A stretch of 32,274 nt of DNA, taken from assembly GCA_030618705.1 (NCBI GenBank), contig JAUXCW010000007.1, forward strand, positions 1 through 32,274, given 5' to 3'. Under the pieces are notes generated by a model. That model ran no database searches, was not told where the DNA came from, and worked only from the letters and a program-made list of their open reading frames with translations. A program made the translations under genes and the position numbers. The DNA comes from Gammaproteobacteria bacterium. GTDB taxonomy: Bacteria; Pseudomonadota; Gammaproteobacteria; Pseudomonadales; JAHEGP01. Shown piece by piece: positions 9,709-23,333 of this stretch; the stretch's first letter is position 1; each line of letters starts with the position of its first letter.

Positions 9709-10383
9709 TCACAACAGGCCACGCTCCGCCAGGGACACCACCTCGCCGTCACCGACCACCATATGGTCCAGCACCCGTATATCCACCAGCGCCAGTGCGG
9801 CCTTGAGCCGCTCCGTAATTCGCAGGTCTGCCTGACTGGGCTCCGCCACCCCGGAGGGATGGTTGTGTGCCAGGATCAACGCCGCGGCGTTGTGTTTCAA
9901 TGCGCGCTTCACCACTTCCCGGGGGTAGACGCTGGCGCCGTCTATGGTGCCGTAAAACAACTCCTCACAGACGATGACGGCATGCCGGCTATCCAGGAAC
10001 AGGCACAGGAACACCTCCTGCTGGTAGGCGCGAAGATGACTGGTGAGAAAATGGCGGGTGCGCTCGGGGCTGTTGAGCACGCTTTCGCGCTGCAGGGCCT
10101 GGAGCAGGTGGCGCCTGCCGATTTCCAATACCGCCTGCAACTGCGCATAGCTGGCATCCCCCAGGCCGGCGGCGGCACACACCGAATCCCGATCGGCGTC
10201 CAGCAGCTGACGCAATCCACCAAATTGCAGTAGTAAATCCCGCGCCAGGTCGACGGCGGTCTTGCCGCGAACCCCGGTGCGCAGGAAAATCGCCAGTAAC
10301 TCGGCGTCCGAAAGCGAGCCCGCCCCGGCTGTCAGCAGCTTTTCCCGGGGCCGCTCCTGTTGCGGCCAGTCCTTGATCGCCAT
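9709..10383 (-). CDS. radC: RadC family JAB/MPN-domain protein (UPF0758)
   Basis: RadC-family protein of 224 residues, the usual size. An N-terminal helix-hairpin-helix part (about 15-80, [14 protein letters not shown]) precedes a JAB1/MPN metalloprotease-like domain whose JAMM motif is complete: HNHPSG at 173-178 with H173, H175 and D186 ([10 protein letters not shown]). Despite the name, a role in repair is not established; related proteins occur on mobile elements. It is divergent from coaBC, the conserved radC-coaBC arrangement. The ATG at 10383 follows a GGGAGG sequence. Confidence 0.95.
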   Translation of the reverse strand: MAIKDWPQQERPREKLLTAGAGSLSDAELLAIFLRTGVRGKTAVDLARDLLLQFGGLRQLLDADRDSVCAAAGLGDASYAQLQAVLEIGRRHLLQALQRESVLNSPERTRHFLTSHLRAYQQEVFLCLFLDSRHAVIVCEELFYGTIDGASVYPREVVKRALKHNAAALILAHNHPSGVAEPSQADLRITERLKAALALVDIRVLDHMVVGDGEVVSLAERGLL

Positions 10384-10462
10384 CTCAACCTCCCTGTCAA
10401 TCAGCGAATCATTGTATGGTATCTTAGAGCGTCTCCCATGACAGCGCTAAAACGTGGAAATA

Positions 10463-11671
10463 ATGCCCACCCGGAATCTATGCAATAAACGCATCATCGT
10501 CGGCATCAGCGGCGGTATCGCCGCCTATAAGGCGGCGGAGCTGGTGCGCCGCCTTATTGAACACCGGGCCGAGGTCCGGGTCGTCATGACAAGGGCCGCG
10601 CAGGAGTTTATTACCCCGCTGACCCTGCAAGCGCTATCCGGCAATCCGGTTCATACCGAGCTGCTGGATACCGGGGCAGAGGCCGCCATGGGCCACATCG
10701 AGCTCGCTCGCTGGGCGGATGCAATGCTGGTTGCACCGGCCACGGCGGACTGCCTCGCCCGCATCGCCCAGGGGAAGGGAGACGATTTACTGGCGACCCT
10801 GGCCCTCGCCCTGGATGCGCCGCTGGCCGCCGCTCCCGCCATGAACCAGGCGATGTGGCGCAATGCTGCGACCCAGGCCAATGTCGCCCTGCTGGCGCGG
10901 CGCGGCGTACACCTGTTCGGGCCGGCGGAGGGCCCCCAGGCATGTGGCGACGTCGGCCCGGGAAGAATGCTGGAAGCCCGGCAATTGGCGGAGCGATTGT
11001 CATCGCTGTTCGATAGTGGCGTGCTGGCCGGCCTTCGCGTCTGTATTACCGCCGGGCCCACCCGGGAGGCGATCGACCCGGTGCGCTATATCAGCAATCA
11101 CAGCTCCGGTAAGATGGGCTATGCACTGGCCGAGGCGGCGGTAGAGGCAGGCGCCTCGACGACGCTTATCAGCGGCCCGGTTGTCCTGGAGCTCCCGCAC
11201 CGGGGCAAGGTCGAGCACGTCAACAGCGCCATGGATATGCTACACGCCAGTCTGGCGGCGGCGGCGGAGTGCGATATCTTTATCGCCACCGCGGCCGTCG
11301 CCGACTATCGACCGCGGCAGGTGGCCGGGCAAAAAATCAAAAAGTCCAGCACCACAATGGTACTGGAGCTGGAGCGCAACCCGGACATACTCAGCGCCGT
11401 CGCCGCGCTGGAGCACGGCCCATACTGCGTCGGCTTCGCCGCCGAAACCGACCGGGTGGTGGAATACGCCCGCGACAAACTACAGAGAAAAAAGCTGGAC
11501 CTCATCTTCGCCAACGATGTCAGCGACCCCTCGATCGGCTTCAACAGCGACGAAAACCTGGTCACCCTGGTCAGTGAGAGCGAAACCCTGCCCCTCGACA
11601 AGGCCCCCAAACGGCGCCTCGCGCGAACCCTTATCACCGAGATCGGCAGGCGCTATCCGCCACGAGCGTAA
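10463..11671 (+). CDS. coaBC: Bifunctional phosphopantothenoylcysteine decarboxylase/phosphopantothenate-cysteine ligase CoaBC (Dfp)
   Basis: CoaBC joins cysteine to 4'-phosphopantothenate (CTP-dependent, CoaB) and decarboxylates the product (FMN-dependent, CoaC). The CoaC half starts IIVGISGGIAAYKAAELVRR and includes the substrate-binding PAMNQAMW and ACGDVGPGRM segments. The CoaB half begins ITAGPTREAIDPVRYISNHS and has the KIKK segment with the catalytic Lys, then VGFAAET and FANDVS. The ATG at 10463, with GGA just upstream, gives 402 residues (E. coli about 406); a GTG at 10454 is an alternative. It begins a plus-strand run with algC, argB and slmA. dut, usually next in Pseudomonas, is missing. 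Confidence 0.97.
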   Translation: MPTRNLCNKRIIVGISGGIAAYKAAELVRRLIEHRAEVRVVMTRAAQEFITPLTLQALSGNPVHTELLDTGAEAAMGHIELARWADAMLVAPATADCLARIAQGKGDDLLATLALALDAPLAAAPAMNQAMWRNAATQANVALLARRGVHLFGPAEGPQACGDVGPGRMLEARQLAERLSSLFDSGVLAGLRVCITAGPTREAIDPVRYISNHSSGKMGYALAEAAVEAGASTTLISGPVVLELPHRGKVEHVNSAMDMLHASLAAAAECDIFIATAAVADYRPRQVAGQKIKKSSTTMVLELERNPDILSAVAALEHGPYCVGFAAETDRVVEYARDKLQRKKLDLIFANDVSDPSIGFNSDENLVTLVSESETLPLDKAPKRRLARTLITEIGRRYPPRA

Positions 11672-11807
11672 TAGCGCTAATCCGGATGTCAACTAAACTG
11701 TGTTTTACCGGCCACCAGCATTTCCGATGAGTCCGACCGGTGCCTGTGCCTAATAGACCACAAGCCGCGTTTCCGAACCCGTATAAAAATAGTCCGACGA
11801 GACCAGC

Positions 11808-15316
<3,509 letters not shown>

Positions 15317-15407
15317 AGGACAAAAGTTAATGGAAAATTGACCTGCTCTTATTGCAGCCACCCATGGTTATCGCTAGGATGTTCTTCCTAATAACACGAT
15401 TACAGTC

Positions 15408-16052
15408 ATGGCGCGTATAAAACAAAAAACGTCCCGTCGTCAACAGATCCTGGAATCTCTGGTGCACATGCTGGAGGCCAAGCCCGGCGGTCGCATTACA
15501 ACTGCCTCGCTAGCCAGGGAAGTCGGGGTTTCCGAAGCGGCGCTGTATCGACATTTTCCCAGTAAATTCAAAATGTACGAGGGCCTCATCGATTTTATCG
15601 AGGTCACGGTGTTTACCCGCGTCAGCCGTATCCTCAACGAAGAAACCGCGTGCTGGCCCCGCATCGAACGCATATTGAATCTTGTATTGACCTTCGCAGA
15701 ACGCAATCCCGGCATCACTCGCATCCTCACCGGAGATGCATTGATCGGCGAGAACGAACGCCTGCATCAACGCATCGTGCAATTTTATAATCGCCTGGAA
15801 ACCCAATTGAAACAGATTTTGCGAGAGGCGGAGCTGAAAGAGGGTATTCGTCCCCCGGTGTCGGTAAGCGCCAGCGCCAACTTGCTGGTCGCCTCCGTCG
15901 AAGGTCGCATCGTGCAGTTCGTGCGCTCGGAATTCCGCCACCGCCCCACCGAGTACTGGCAGGACCAGTGGCTTGTTCTCAACGCGGGCCTGTCCCAGCC
16001 GGCACGCACTTCCGATAAGCTGGCCGGCAACGTGGTTGCAGCCGGGAGTTAG
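15408..16052 (+). CDS. slmA: Nucleoid occlusion factor SlmA (TetR family)
   Basis: SlmA binds chromosomal sites and blocks FtsZ ring assembly over the nucleoid. The 214 residues have the TetR-type helix-turn-helix at about 27-55 (GGRITTASLAREVGVSEAAL, YRHFPSK) and then the SlmA-specific helical body: MYEGLIDFIE, NPGITRILTGDALIGEN and RIVQFVRSEFRHRPTEYW. The last part corresponds to the C-terminal region near FtsZ contacts. E. coli SlmA has 198 residues; this one has a slightly longer tail. The position between argB and pyrE is conserved. The Shine-Dalgarno is weak. A possible promoter is TTGCAG (15352-15357), 17 bases, TAGGAT (15375-15380). Confidence 0.92.
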   Translation: MARIKQKTSRRQQILESLVHMLEAKPGGRITTASLAREVGVSEAALYRHFPSKFKMYEGLIDFIEVTVFTRVSRILNEETACWPRIERILNLVLTFAERNPGITRILTGDALIGENERLHQRIVQFYNRLETQLKQILREAELKEGIRPPVSVSASANLLVASVEGRIVQFVRSEFRHRPTEYWQDQWLVLNAGLSQPARTSDKLAGNVVAAGS

Positions 16053-16071
16053 TAGAAGTCAATAATAGTAT

Positions 16072-16713
16072 CTAGCGTTCTGCCTGTTTTCGCAGCGCCG
16101 CATTCTCCAACAGGTACTCGAAGCGCAGCATATCCCGCTCGAACTGGCGCTCGACTTCAACCCGCTCGCCGTTGAGCTCATCGATTGCGCTCTCGGCATA
16201 GCGAACCTCCGATTTTAGCGACCCAATCCGCACCACCAGGGCCTCCGGGGCATCCTTGCCACGCCGCGCATAATTGGCGGCATCGCCTTGTTCCGATTCA
16301 ATCTGGCTTTTCAGTGACATCAGGTTACCCTGCAGGATACCGATGCGGGTGTCGTACTCTTTCAGGCCCCGGTTCTTCGCCTCCTCGATGTCGGCCACAT
16401 CGCTATAACGCAGGGCGAGGGATTGATCCCACTTGCGAATACGCTGCTCTTCTTCCGCCAGCAAGCGCTGCCGCTCCTCTTCGATGTCTCGCGACTTGCG
16501 CTCCTCCTCTGTCAGCCTCCGGGGCACCTCCTTGAGGATATCGCCGTTGGCGTTTACCACCTGATAGCCACGGGGCACGGCTTCCGGCGGCAATCGGTCC
16601 GTCTGCACCGTGATACCCTGCTCGTTGAAGTAGCGATAGTAGACCCTCTGGGCGTTGGCGGCCGTGGCCAACACCAAAGCCACCAGCAACAGGCCAATTC
16701 GGCTACTATTCAT
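16072..16713 (-). CDS. Exported DUF4124-domain coiled-coil protein
   Basis: From the ATG at 16713 the protein has 213 residues. A signal peptide (MNSSRIGLLLVALVLATAANAQ) is followed by a DUF4124-like segment VYYRYFNEQGITVQTDRLPPEAVPRGY (here at about 23-49) typical of small Gram-negative envelope proteins. The remainder (about 65-210) is rich in Glu, Arg and Lys with heptad-like spacing and should form long coiled coils. An upstream ATG at 16746 would place charged and Cys residues before the signal peptide and is less likely. It lies 38 bases downstream of pyrE on the same strand and is probably cotranscribed. The function is unknown; a periplasmic or peptidoglycan-associated role is inference. 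Confidence 0.85.
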   Translation of the reverse strand: MNSSRIGLLLVALVLATAANAQRVYYRYFNEQGITVQTDRLPPEAVPRGYQVVNANGDILKEVPRRLTEEERKSRDIEEERQRLLAEEEQRIRKWDQSLALRYSDVADIEEAKNRGLKEYDTRIGILQGNLMSLKSQIESEQGDAANYARRGKDAPEALVVRIGSLKSEVRYAESAIDELNGERVEVERQFERDMLRFEYLLENAALRKQAER

Positions 16714-16751
16714 GCAAGTGCTCAAGCATGTCATGGCCGCGCCCAACCGGA

Positions 16752-17405
16752 CTACGGCGACTGTTCGGCACCGTAATTTGTGCGATATGTCTCGATGCGT
16801 GCAAGTAGTTCACTGTCTTTTACCTCCATGCGTATGAAGTCAATAATATGCTCCAGGGCGACGATACTGAGCACGGATATACCATACTCCCCGGCGAGCT
16901 CCTGCACCGCCGAGTGCTCCCCCCGGCCTCTCTCCTGCCGATCCAGCCCGATAATGACTCCCGTGACCTGCGCCCCGGCAGCGGAAATCATTTCAATCGC
17001 CTCCCTGATGGCGGTACCGGCGGTAATCACGTCATCGACGACCAATACCCTGCCCTGTAACGGCCCCCCCACAATGCTGCCGCCCTCACCATGCCGTTTC
17101 GCCTCCTTGCGGTTGAAGGCAAAGGGCATATCCCTGTGCTGGTGCTCCGCCAGAGCTACAGCGGTGGCGGCGGCCAGCGGAATACCCTTGTAGGCCGGAC
17201 CGAACAACATGTCATAGTCAGCGGCAAAAGGCGCAATCGCGGCGGCGTAGCAACGCCCCAGGGATGCCAGGCTCCGACCGCTACTCATCGCCCCGGCATT
17301 AAAAAAATAAGGGCTCACTCGTCCTGACTTTAGTTGGAATTCACCAAATTTCAATGCCTCGCAGTCCACAGCCGTACGAATAAATTCTTCTTGATAAGCT
17401 TGCAT
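16752..17405 (-). CDS. pyrE: Orotate phosphoribosyltransferase PyrE
   Basis: PyrE makes orotidine 5'-phosphate from orotate and PRPP in pyrimidine synthesis. The ATG at 17405 gives 217 residues starting [20 protein letters not shown], as in E. coli (213) and Pseudomonas. An earlier ATG at 17420 adds only five residues. The orotate-side signature [13 protein letters not shown], the flexible catalytic loop [12 protein letters not shown] and the PRPP-binding motif [13 protein letters not shown] are all intact. It diverges from the Crc-like gene, the same arrangement as in Pseudomonas. No attenuator of the E. coli rph-pyrE type is possible here, because rph lies elsewhere in convergent orientation to crc. 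Confidence 0.97.
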   Translation of the reverse strand: MQAYQEEFIRTAVDCEALKFGEFQLKSGRVSPYFFNAGAMSSGRSLASLGRCYAAAIAPFAADYDMLFGPAYKGIPLAAATAVALAEHQHRDMPFAFNRKEAKRHGEGGSIVGGPLQGRVLVVDDVITAGTAIREAIEMISAAGAQVTGVIIGLDRQERGRGEHSAVQELAGEYGISVLSIVALEHIIDFIRMEVKDSELLARIETYRTNYGAEQSP

Positions 17406-17567
17406 GTACTTTTGCCTCAATCCTCGTTGCCGGCGCCATAATTAGTAGAACCCCGATGATAACCGGGCCAGGGGCCACCCGCGCACCCCTCCGGCACCGG
17501 CGAGCTTTATGCTGCCATCAACGCGATGCATCAGGTATCATACGCGCTCTGGCAAGCAGGGGATAAC

Positions 17568-18335
17568 ATGAGAATCATCAGTTTCTGTGCTGAAGGCATA
17601 GCGAACGCGGCCGCGAACGGCTTTTATGACTGGGTAGTGGGTCAGGATGCCGACATTATCTGCATTCAGGATCTGCGTGCACAGGAATACGACCTGCAGG
17701 ATGATATCTATTTCCCCGAAGGCTATTTCCCCTACTTTTTCGATTCTCCGGATTCGGTCAACGGCGTCGCCATCTATGTGCGCCAGATGCCAAAGGCGAT
17801 CATGACAGGCCTGGGCTTCGGTGAACTCGATATCCAGGCCCGCTATATCCAGGCCGATTTCGAGCACGTCAGTATCGGCAGCATTCTCGCTCCCGTCGCC
17901 GAGAAGGGGCAACCGGCACAGCTCGAGCAGAAAGAGCAGTTTTACAAGCTACTGCAAAACCACCTCAACAAGATTCGCAACAAGCGCCGGGAGTTTATTA
18001 TCTGCGGCAGCTGGTTCATGGCCCACAATGAAGCCGACGTGCAAGATGCCGAGGCCTGCTCCGGGTCTCCCGGCTTTCTGCCGGAGGAGCGGGAATGGCT
18101 GGAAATTCTCTACCGCGACCTGGGCTATGTCGACGGCTTTCGGCGCGTCAATTCCGATAACGACGAATTCAGCTGGTGGCCCGGTGGCGACCGCGCCAAG
18201 GGCGGCCTGCGCACCGACCTGCAAATTCTATCCAGCGGCCTGCGCAACAGCGTGGAATACGGTCTGATTTATAAAACCCAGGCCTTTTCCAACCACGCCC
18301 CGGTGATCATGGATTACGATATCGAGCTCGGCTAG
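17568..18335 (+). CDS. crc: Crc-like protein, catalytically degenerate exonuclease III family member
   Basis: The 255 residues have the exonuclease III/endonuclease-phosphatase fold but lack the catalytic set. Asn7 of ExoIII is Cys7 here ([10 protein letters not shown]), the metal-binding Glu is Asp35 (CIQDLRA), and the GDWN motif is CGSWF (147-150, Asp to Ser and Asn to Phe). In the last motif SDH becomes SNH (241-243). The same losses mark Pseudomonas Crc (CLQDTRA, CGSLY, SQHAP), which acts with Hfq to repress translation of catabolic mRNAs. Placement between pyrE and rph is also as in Pseudomonas. The ATG at 17568 follows AGGGG at about 6 bases. Its stop shares CTAG with the rph stop. Carbon catabolite control is inferred from homology. 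Confidence 0.88.
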   Translation: MRIISFCAEGIANAAANGFYDWVVGQDADIICIQDLRAQEYDLQDDIYFPEGYFPYFFDSPDSVNGVAIYVRQMPKAIMTGLGFGELDIQARYIQADFEHVSIGSILAPVAEKGQPAQLEQKEQFYKLLQNHLNKIRNKRREFIICGSWFMAHNEADVQDAEACSGSPGFLPEEREWLEILYRDLGYVDGFRRVNSDNDEFSWWPGGDRAKGGLRTDLQILSSGLRNSVEYGLIYKTQAFSNHAPVIMDYDIELG

Positions 18336-19054
18336 GCCAGGGCTGCTCGCTGCGCACTGAGCAGCTCTGCAATTCCCCGTTGCGCCAGCGCCAGCATGGC
18401 CGACAGTTGCTCGGCGCTGAACGACCGGCTCTCCGCCGTACCCTGAACCTCGATGAAACCGCCACTCTCCGTCATCACGATGTTCATGTCGGTCTCGGCC
18501 GCTGAATCCTCCGGGTAGTCGAGATCCAACACCGCCTCGCCTTCATAGACACCGACCGAAACCGCTGCCACCATACCGATCATCGGGTCGTTCTTGATCA
18601 GCTTGTCCCGCCTCATGCCGGCGACGGCGTCCGCGAGGGCGACACAGGCACCGGTGATCGAGGCGGTGCGAGTCCCACCATCAGCCTGGATCACGTCGCA
18701 GTCGATCTTGATGGTATATTCGCCCAACGCGTCCAGGTCGACAGCCGCGCGCAGGGAGCGACCGATCAAACGTTGGATTTCCACGGTTCTGCCCCCCTGC
18801 TTGCCCCGGCTGGCCTCCCTGTTCATGCGGCTACCCGTCGAGCGCGGCAACATACCGTATTCTGCCGTCAACCAGCCCCGGCCCTTGCCCCGCAAAAAGC
18901 GCGGCACGCCGCTCTCCACTGACGCTGTGCAAATAACCCGGGTATCGCCAAAAGCGACCAGTACCGAGCCCTCGGCGTGACGTGTGTAGTTGCGCTCAAT
19001 ACTCACCTGGCGCAATTGCTCCGGACTACGTCCACTCGGTCTCGAAAATGTCAT
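18332..19054 (-). CDS. rph: Ribonuclease PH
   Basis: RNase PH is a phosphate-dependent 3'-5' exoribonuclease that trims tRNA precursors; it forms a hexamer of trimers. The ATG at 19054 gives 240 residues (E. coli 238), starting [20 protein letters not shown]. The frame continues upstream to 19171 without homology. Conserved stretches include [20 protein letters not shown], then [21 protein letters not shown] and [10 protein letters not shown], and the active-site [16 protein letters not shown]. The full-length protein suggests activity, unlike the truncated rph of E. coli K-12. AGGA lies about seven bases before the start. Its stop overlaps that of crc. Confidence 0.97.
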   Translation of the reverse strand: MTFSRPSGRSPEQLRQVSIERNYTRHAEGSVLVAFGDTRVICTASVESGVPRFLRGKGRGWLTAEYGMLPRSTGSRMNREASRGKQGGRTVEIQRLIGRSLRAAVDLDALGEYTIKIDCDVIQADGGTRTASITGACVALADAVAGMRRDKLIKNDPMIGMVAAVSVGVYEGEAVLDLDYPEDSAAETDMNIVMTESGGFIEVQGTAESRSFSAEQLSAMLALAQRGIAELLSAQRAALA

Positions 19055-19088
19055 ACCTGATTCCTGATTCTCGGGGGAAAGGCCGCGC

Positions 19089-19094
19089 ATTATA
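19089..19094 (-). promoter_or_regulatory. Perfect -10 box TATAAT for rph
   Basis: The minus strand carries TATAAT at 19094-19089, 34 bases before the rph ATG. The -35 region 17-18 bases upstream (GCGAAC or GGCGAA) is poor, so the promoter is plausible but unproven. Confidence 0.4.
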
Positions 19095-19228
19095 CACAGG
19101 CCGGTGGCGCAGTTCGCCGATAGCCGTGATGAAATCAACGAGACCGGGATGCGATAAAAATAATGTAGCAAGCCCCGGGCAACACCCTGCTAGAATACAG
19201 GCCACACGATACGGGGACAGAAACGCAG

Positions 19229-20727
<1,499 letters not shown>

Positions 20728-20759
20728 ACGAATTTCACCCGCGTAATTGGCCGCCGGGC

Positions 20760-20789
20760 TTGCTAAACGACGATAAAATTTGCTAAAAT
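20760..20789 (+). promoter_or_regulatory. Candidate sigma-70 promoter for rpoZ-spoT
   Basis: TTGCTA (20760-20765), an 18-base AT-richer spacer, and TAAAAT (20784-20789, five of six matches) lie in the 128-base gap between gmk and rpoZ, about 66 bases before the rpoZ ATG. The region is clearly more AT-rich than its neighbours. Confidence 0.5.
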
Positions 20790-20855
20790 TTCCGGTTTGC
20801 TGGCTCATCTGCAGCCCGCCACGCTAATTTTCATCATTTCCCGGGTAAAAAAACT

Positions 20856-21161
20856 ATGGCACGTATTACAGTTGAGGATTGTCTGGAGCACGTCGACAAC
20901 CGATTTAACCTGGTCATGGTCGCCGCCAAGCGCGCGCGACAGATCGCCGTCTACGGCAAGGAGCCGATGGTTGAGGTAGAATCCGATAAACCTACCGTTG
21001 TCGCGCTTCGCGAAATTGCAGAGGGCCTGGTCACGCAACAGCTGCTGGAAGAGGCAGAGCTGGTACTGGAAGAGCCCGAGCTGATACTGGAAGAACCCAG
21101 CCCCGTGCCCGCCGCGGAAGAGACCCCCGTGATTATCAGGCCAGAGCCCAAGGAAGAGTAG
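20856..21161 (+). CDS. rpoZ: RNA polymerase omega subunit RpoZ
   Basis: Omega helps assemble RNA polymerase around beta' and forms one ppGpp site. The 101 residues begin [20 protein letters not shown], with MARIT important for ppGpp site 1, and contain [12 protein letters not shown] and [14 protein letters not shown], all standard. The C-terminal tail (about 60-101) is unusual: it is very acidic and proline-rich and includes three tandem seven-residue units starting LEE (64-84) encoded by a 21-bp DNA repeat. E. coli omega has 91 residues. The gene sits 42 bases before spoT, the conserved rpoZ-spoT pair. Confidence 0.96.
   Translation: MARITVEDCLEHVDNRFNLVMVAAKRARQIAVYGKEPMVEVESDKPTVVALREIAEGLVTQQLLEEAELVLEEPELILEEPSPVPAAEETPVIIRPEPKEE
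21045..21107 (+). repeat. Three 21-bp tandem repeats inside the rpoZ tail
   Basis: In-frame units at 21045-21065, 21066-21086 and 21087-21107 each begin CTGGAAGA and encode [14 protein letters not shown] and LEEPSPV. The first two differ at four bases; the third diverges in its second half. Length variation between strains would keep the reading frame. Confidence 0.8.
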
Positions 21162-21203
21162 CAACGGCTCTTAGCAACTACATCAGCTAAAAGGGGGCCG
21201 GCA

Positions 21204-23318
21204 ATGCAAAATATCGAATCCCTCGCCGAGTCCCTGAGCGGATACCTGCCCGCCAACCAGATCCACCTGGTTCGGCGAGCCTATTTCTACGCCGAGCAAG
21301 CCCACGACGGCCAGCTGCGCCGAAGTGGTGAGCCCTATGTCACCCACCCGCTTGCTGTTGCCTTTATCCTCGCCGAGATGCGCATGGATCACCAGAGCCT
21401 GATGGCGGCACTGTTACACGATGTCATCGAGGACACCGGCATCGGCAAACCGGCACTGGCAGAGCAGTTCACACCTATCGTCGCGGATTTGGTCGACGGT
21501 GTCAGCAAGCTGACCCAGATCGAATTCATGTCCAGGGCAGAGGCCCAGGCAGAAAACTTCCAGAAAATGGCCCTCGCCATGGCGCGGGATATTCGGGTCA
21601 TTCTGGTGAAGCTGGCAGACCGCCTGCACAATATGCGCACCCTGGGTGTATTGCGCCCGGAAAAACGCCGACGTATCGCACGGGAAACTCTGGATATATA
21701 CGCTCCCATCGCCAACCGGCTGGGAATGAACAGCGTGCGCCTGGAGTTTGAAGAGCTGGGCTTTGCCGCACTGTACCCCATGCGCTCCCGTCGAATACAA
21801 GCCGCCGTTCGCGCCGCCCGTGGCAATCGCAAGGAGTTGGTCGATAAGATAGGTGAATCCATCAGGGAGCGCCTTGCGGACGAGGGTCACCAGGCCAGGG
21901 TCATCGGCCGGGAAAAACACCTCTACGGCATCTATCAAAAGATGCGACAAAAACGCAAGTCGTTTTCCGAGATCATGGATGTTTTCGCGGTCCGCATTAT
22001 GGTCAGCTCGGTGGATAGTTGTTACCAGGTTCTGGGCGTGATTCACAGCATGTACAAACCCGTGGCGGGCCAGTTCAAGGACTATATCGCGATACCAAAA
22101 TCCAATGGCTACCAATCCCTGCACACCATCGTCATCGGCATGCACGGCGCCAACATCGAGGTACAGATCCGCACCCACGAGATGGAGGAGATGGCCAACA
22201 ACGGTATCGCCGCACACTGGCTGTACAAGAGCAATGATGGAGAGTCGGTGCAGGGCTCACACCTGCGCGCCCGGCAATGGGTTCAAGGTCTGCTCGACAT
22301 GCAGGAACGAGCCGGCAATTCGCTGGAATTTATCGAGCACGTCAAGGTCGACCTGTTTCCGGACGAGGTTTACGTGTTTACGCCTCAAGGGGAAATCCTC
22401 ACCCTGCAAAGCGGCGCTACGGCGGTGGATTTCGCCTATGCCGTACATACCGACCTGGGTCACCACTGCTCGGCATGCCGCATCAATCGACAGTTTGCAC
22501 CCCTGTCCGAGCCCTTGCAGAGCGGACAGTCTGTGGAGATCATCTCCTCGGCCTCGGCCAAGCCCAGCCCCGCCTGGCTCAATTTCGTGGTCACCGGAAA
22601 GGCGCGCTCGCATATTCGGCACTACCTCAAACACCAACGCCAGACAGAATCCGTGGATCTGGGCCGGGAGTTGCTGGACAAGGCCTTGCACAGCCTCGAT
22701 TCGAGCCTTGACCGGCTCAAGAAGCGCCAGGTCAACCGCTTCCTGAAGCACACCGGACACGATAGTCTCGACGAGGTACTGGAGGAGATCGGGCTCGGCA
22801 ACCGGGTCGCTTTCCTCACCGCCCGCGGATTGCTCGAAGACAGCATTGAAACCGAAAACCCTTCACAGGCCCGGCAGCCGCCCCTGGTCATCGCCGGCAC
22901 CGAGGGCATGATGGTCAATTTCGCCAAGTGCTGCCACCCCATCCCCGGCGATCATATAAGCGGCCACATCAGTGCCGGCCGGGGGCTGGTGGTTCACCGC
23001 GACACCTGTAACAATATTGCCGAGGTTCGCGAAAACCGGCAAAAATGTATCGACCTGCTGTGGGCGGATGAAGTCGAAGGCGAATTCCCGGTGGAAATCC
23101 GTGTGGTTCTCGAAAACAAACGTGGCATCTTTGCCAACATCGCCAACCAGATTCACGCCATGGAAGCCAATATCGAACACATCGCCAGCGCCGAGGAAGA
23201 CCCCAGCTTCAGCTCGGTAAAACTGGTGTTATCGGTAATGGGCCGGGTTCACCTGGCCCGGGTCATGCGCCGCATCCGCGGGATTACCGGCGTCAACAAA
23301 GTTCTCAGGCCGCGCTAA
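21204..23318 (+). CDS. spoT: Bifunctional (p)ppGpp synthetase/hydrolase SpoT
   Basis: SpoT makes and degrades (p)ppGpp. The 704 residues (E. coli 702) contain the HD hydrolase domain with AHDGQLRRSGEPYVTHP and catalytic HD in LLHDVIEDT (H72, D73). RLHNMRTL and a synthetase domain (about 225-345) follow, the latter with DVFAVRIMV and GYQSLHT. Then come TGS (FTPQGEILTLQSGATAVDFA), a helical/Cys region (CCHPIPGD) and a C-terminal ACT domain (about 625-700). The hydrolase residues look intact. In the synthetase, the bifunctional-type RXKD motif reads QFKD, with Gln290 replacing Arg. The gene follows rpoZ and precedes ridA by 15 bases; GGGGG before the ATG is a good Shine-Dalgarno. Confidence 0.97.
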   Translation: MQNIESLAESLSGYLPANQIHLVRRAYFYAEQAHDGQLRRSGEPYVTHPLAVAFILAEMRMDHQSLMAALLHDVIEDTGIGKPALAEQFTPIVADLVDGVSKLTQIEFMSRAEAQAENFQKMALAMARDIRVILVKLADRLHNMRTLGVLRPEKRRRIARETLDIYAPIANRLGMNSVRLEFEELGFAALYPMRSRRIQAAVRAARGNRKELVDKIGESIRERLADEGHQARVIGREKHLYGIYQKMRQKRKSFSEIMDVFAVRIMVSSVDSCYQVLGVIHSMYKPVAGQFKDYIAIPKSNGYQSLHTIVIGMHGANIEVQIRTHEMEEMANNGIAAHWLYKSNDGESVQGSHLRARQWVQGLLDMQERAGNSLEFIEHVKVDLFPDEVYVFTPQGEILTLQSGATAVDFAYAVHTDLGHHCSACRINRQFAPLSEPLQSGQSVEIISSASAKPSPAWLNFVVTGKARSHIRHYLKHQRQTESVDLGRELLDKALHSLDSSLDRLKKRQVNRFLKHTGHDSLDEVLEEIGLGNRVAFLTARGLLEDSIETENPSQARQPPLVIAGTEGMMVNFAKCCHPIPGDHISGHISAGRGLVVHRDTCNNIAEVRENRQKCIDLLWADEVEGEFPVEIRVVLENKRGIFANIANQIHAMEANIEHIASAEEDPSFSSVKLVLSVMGRVHLARVMRRIRGITGVNKVLRPR

Positions 23319-23333
23319 CAGAGAGGTTCCAAG

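Noticed and set aside
21414-22217. 267-residue minus frame inside spoT
   Set aside because: Shadow of the SpoT hydrolase and synthetase domains.
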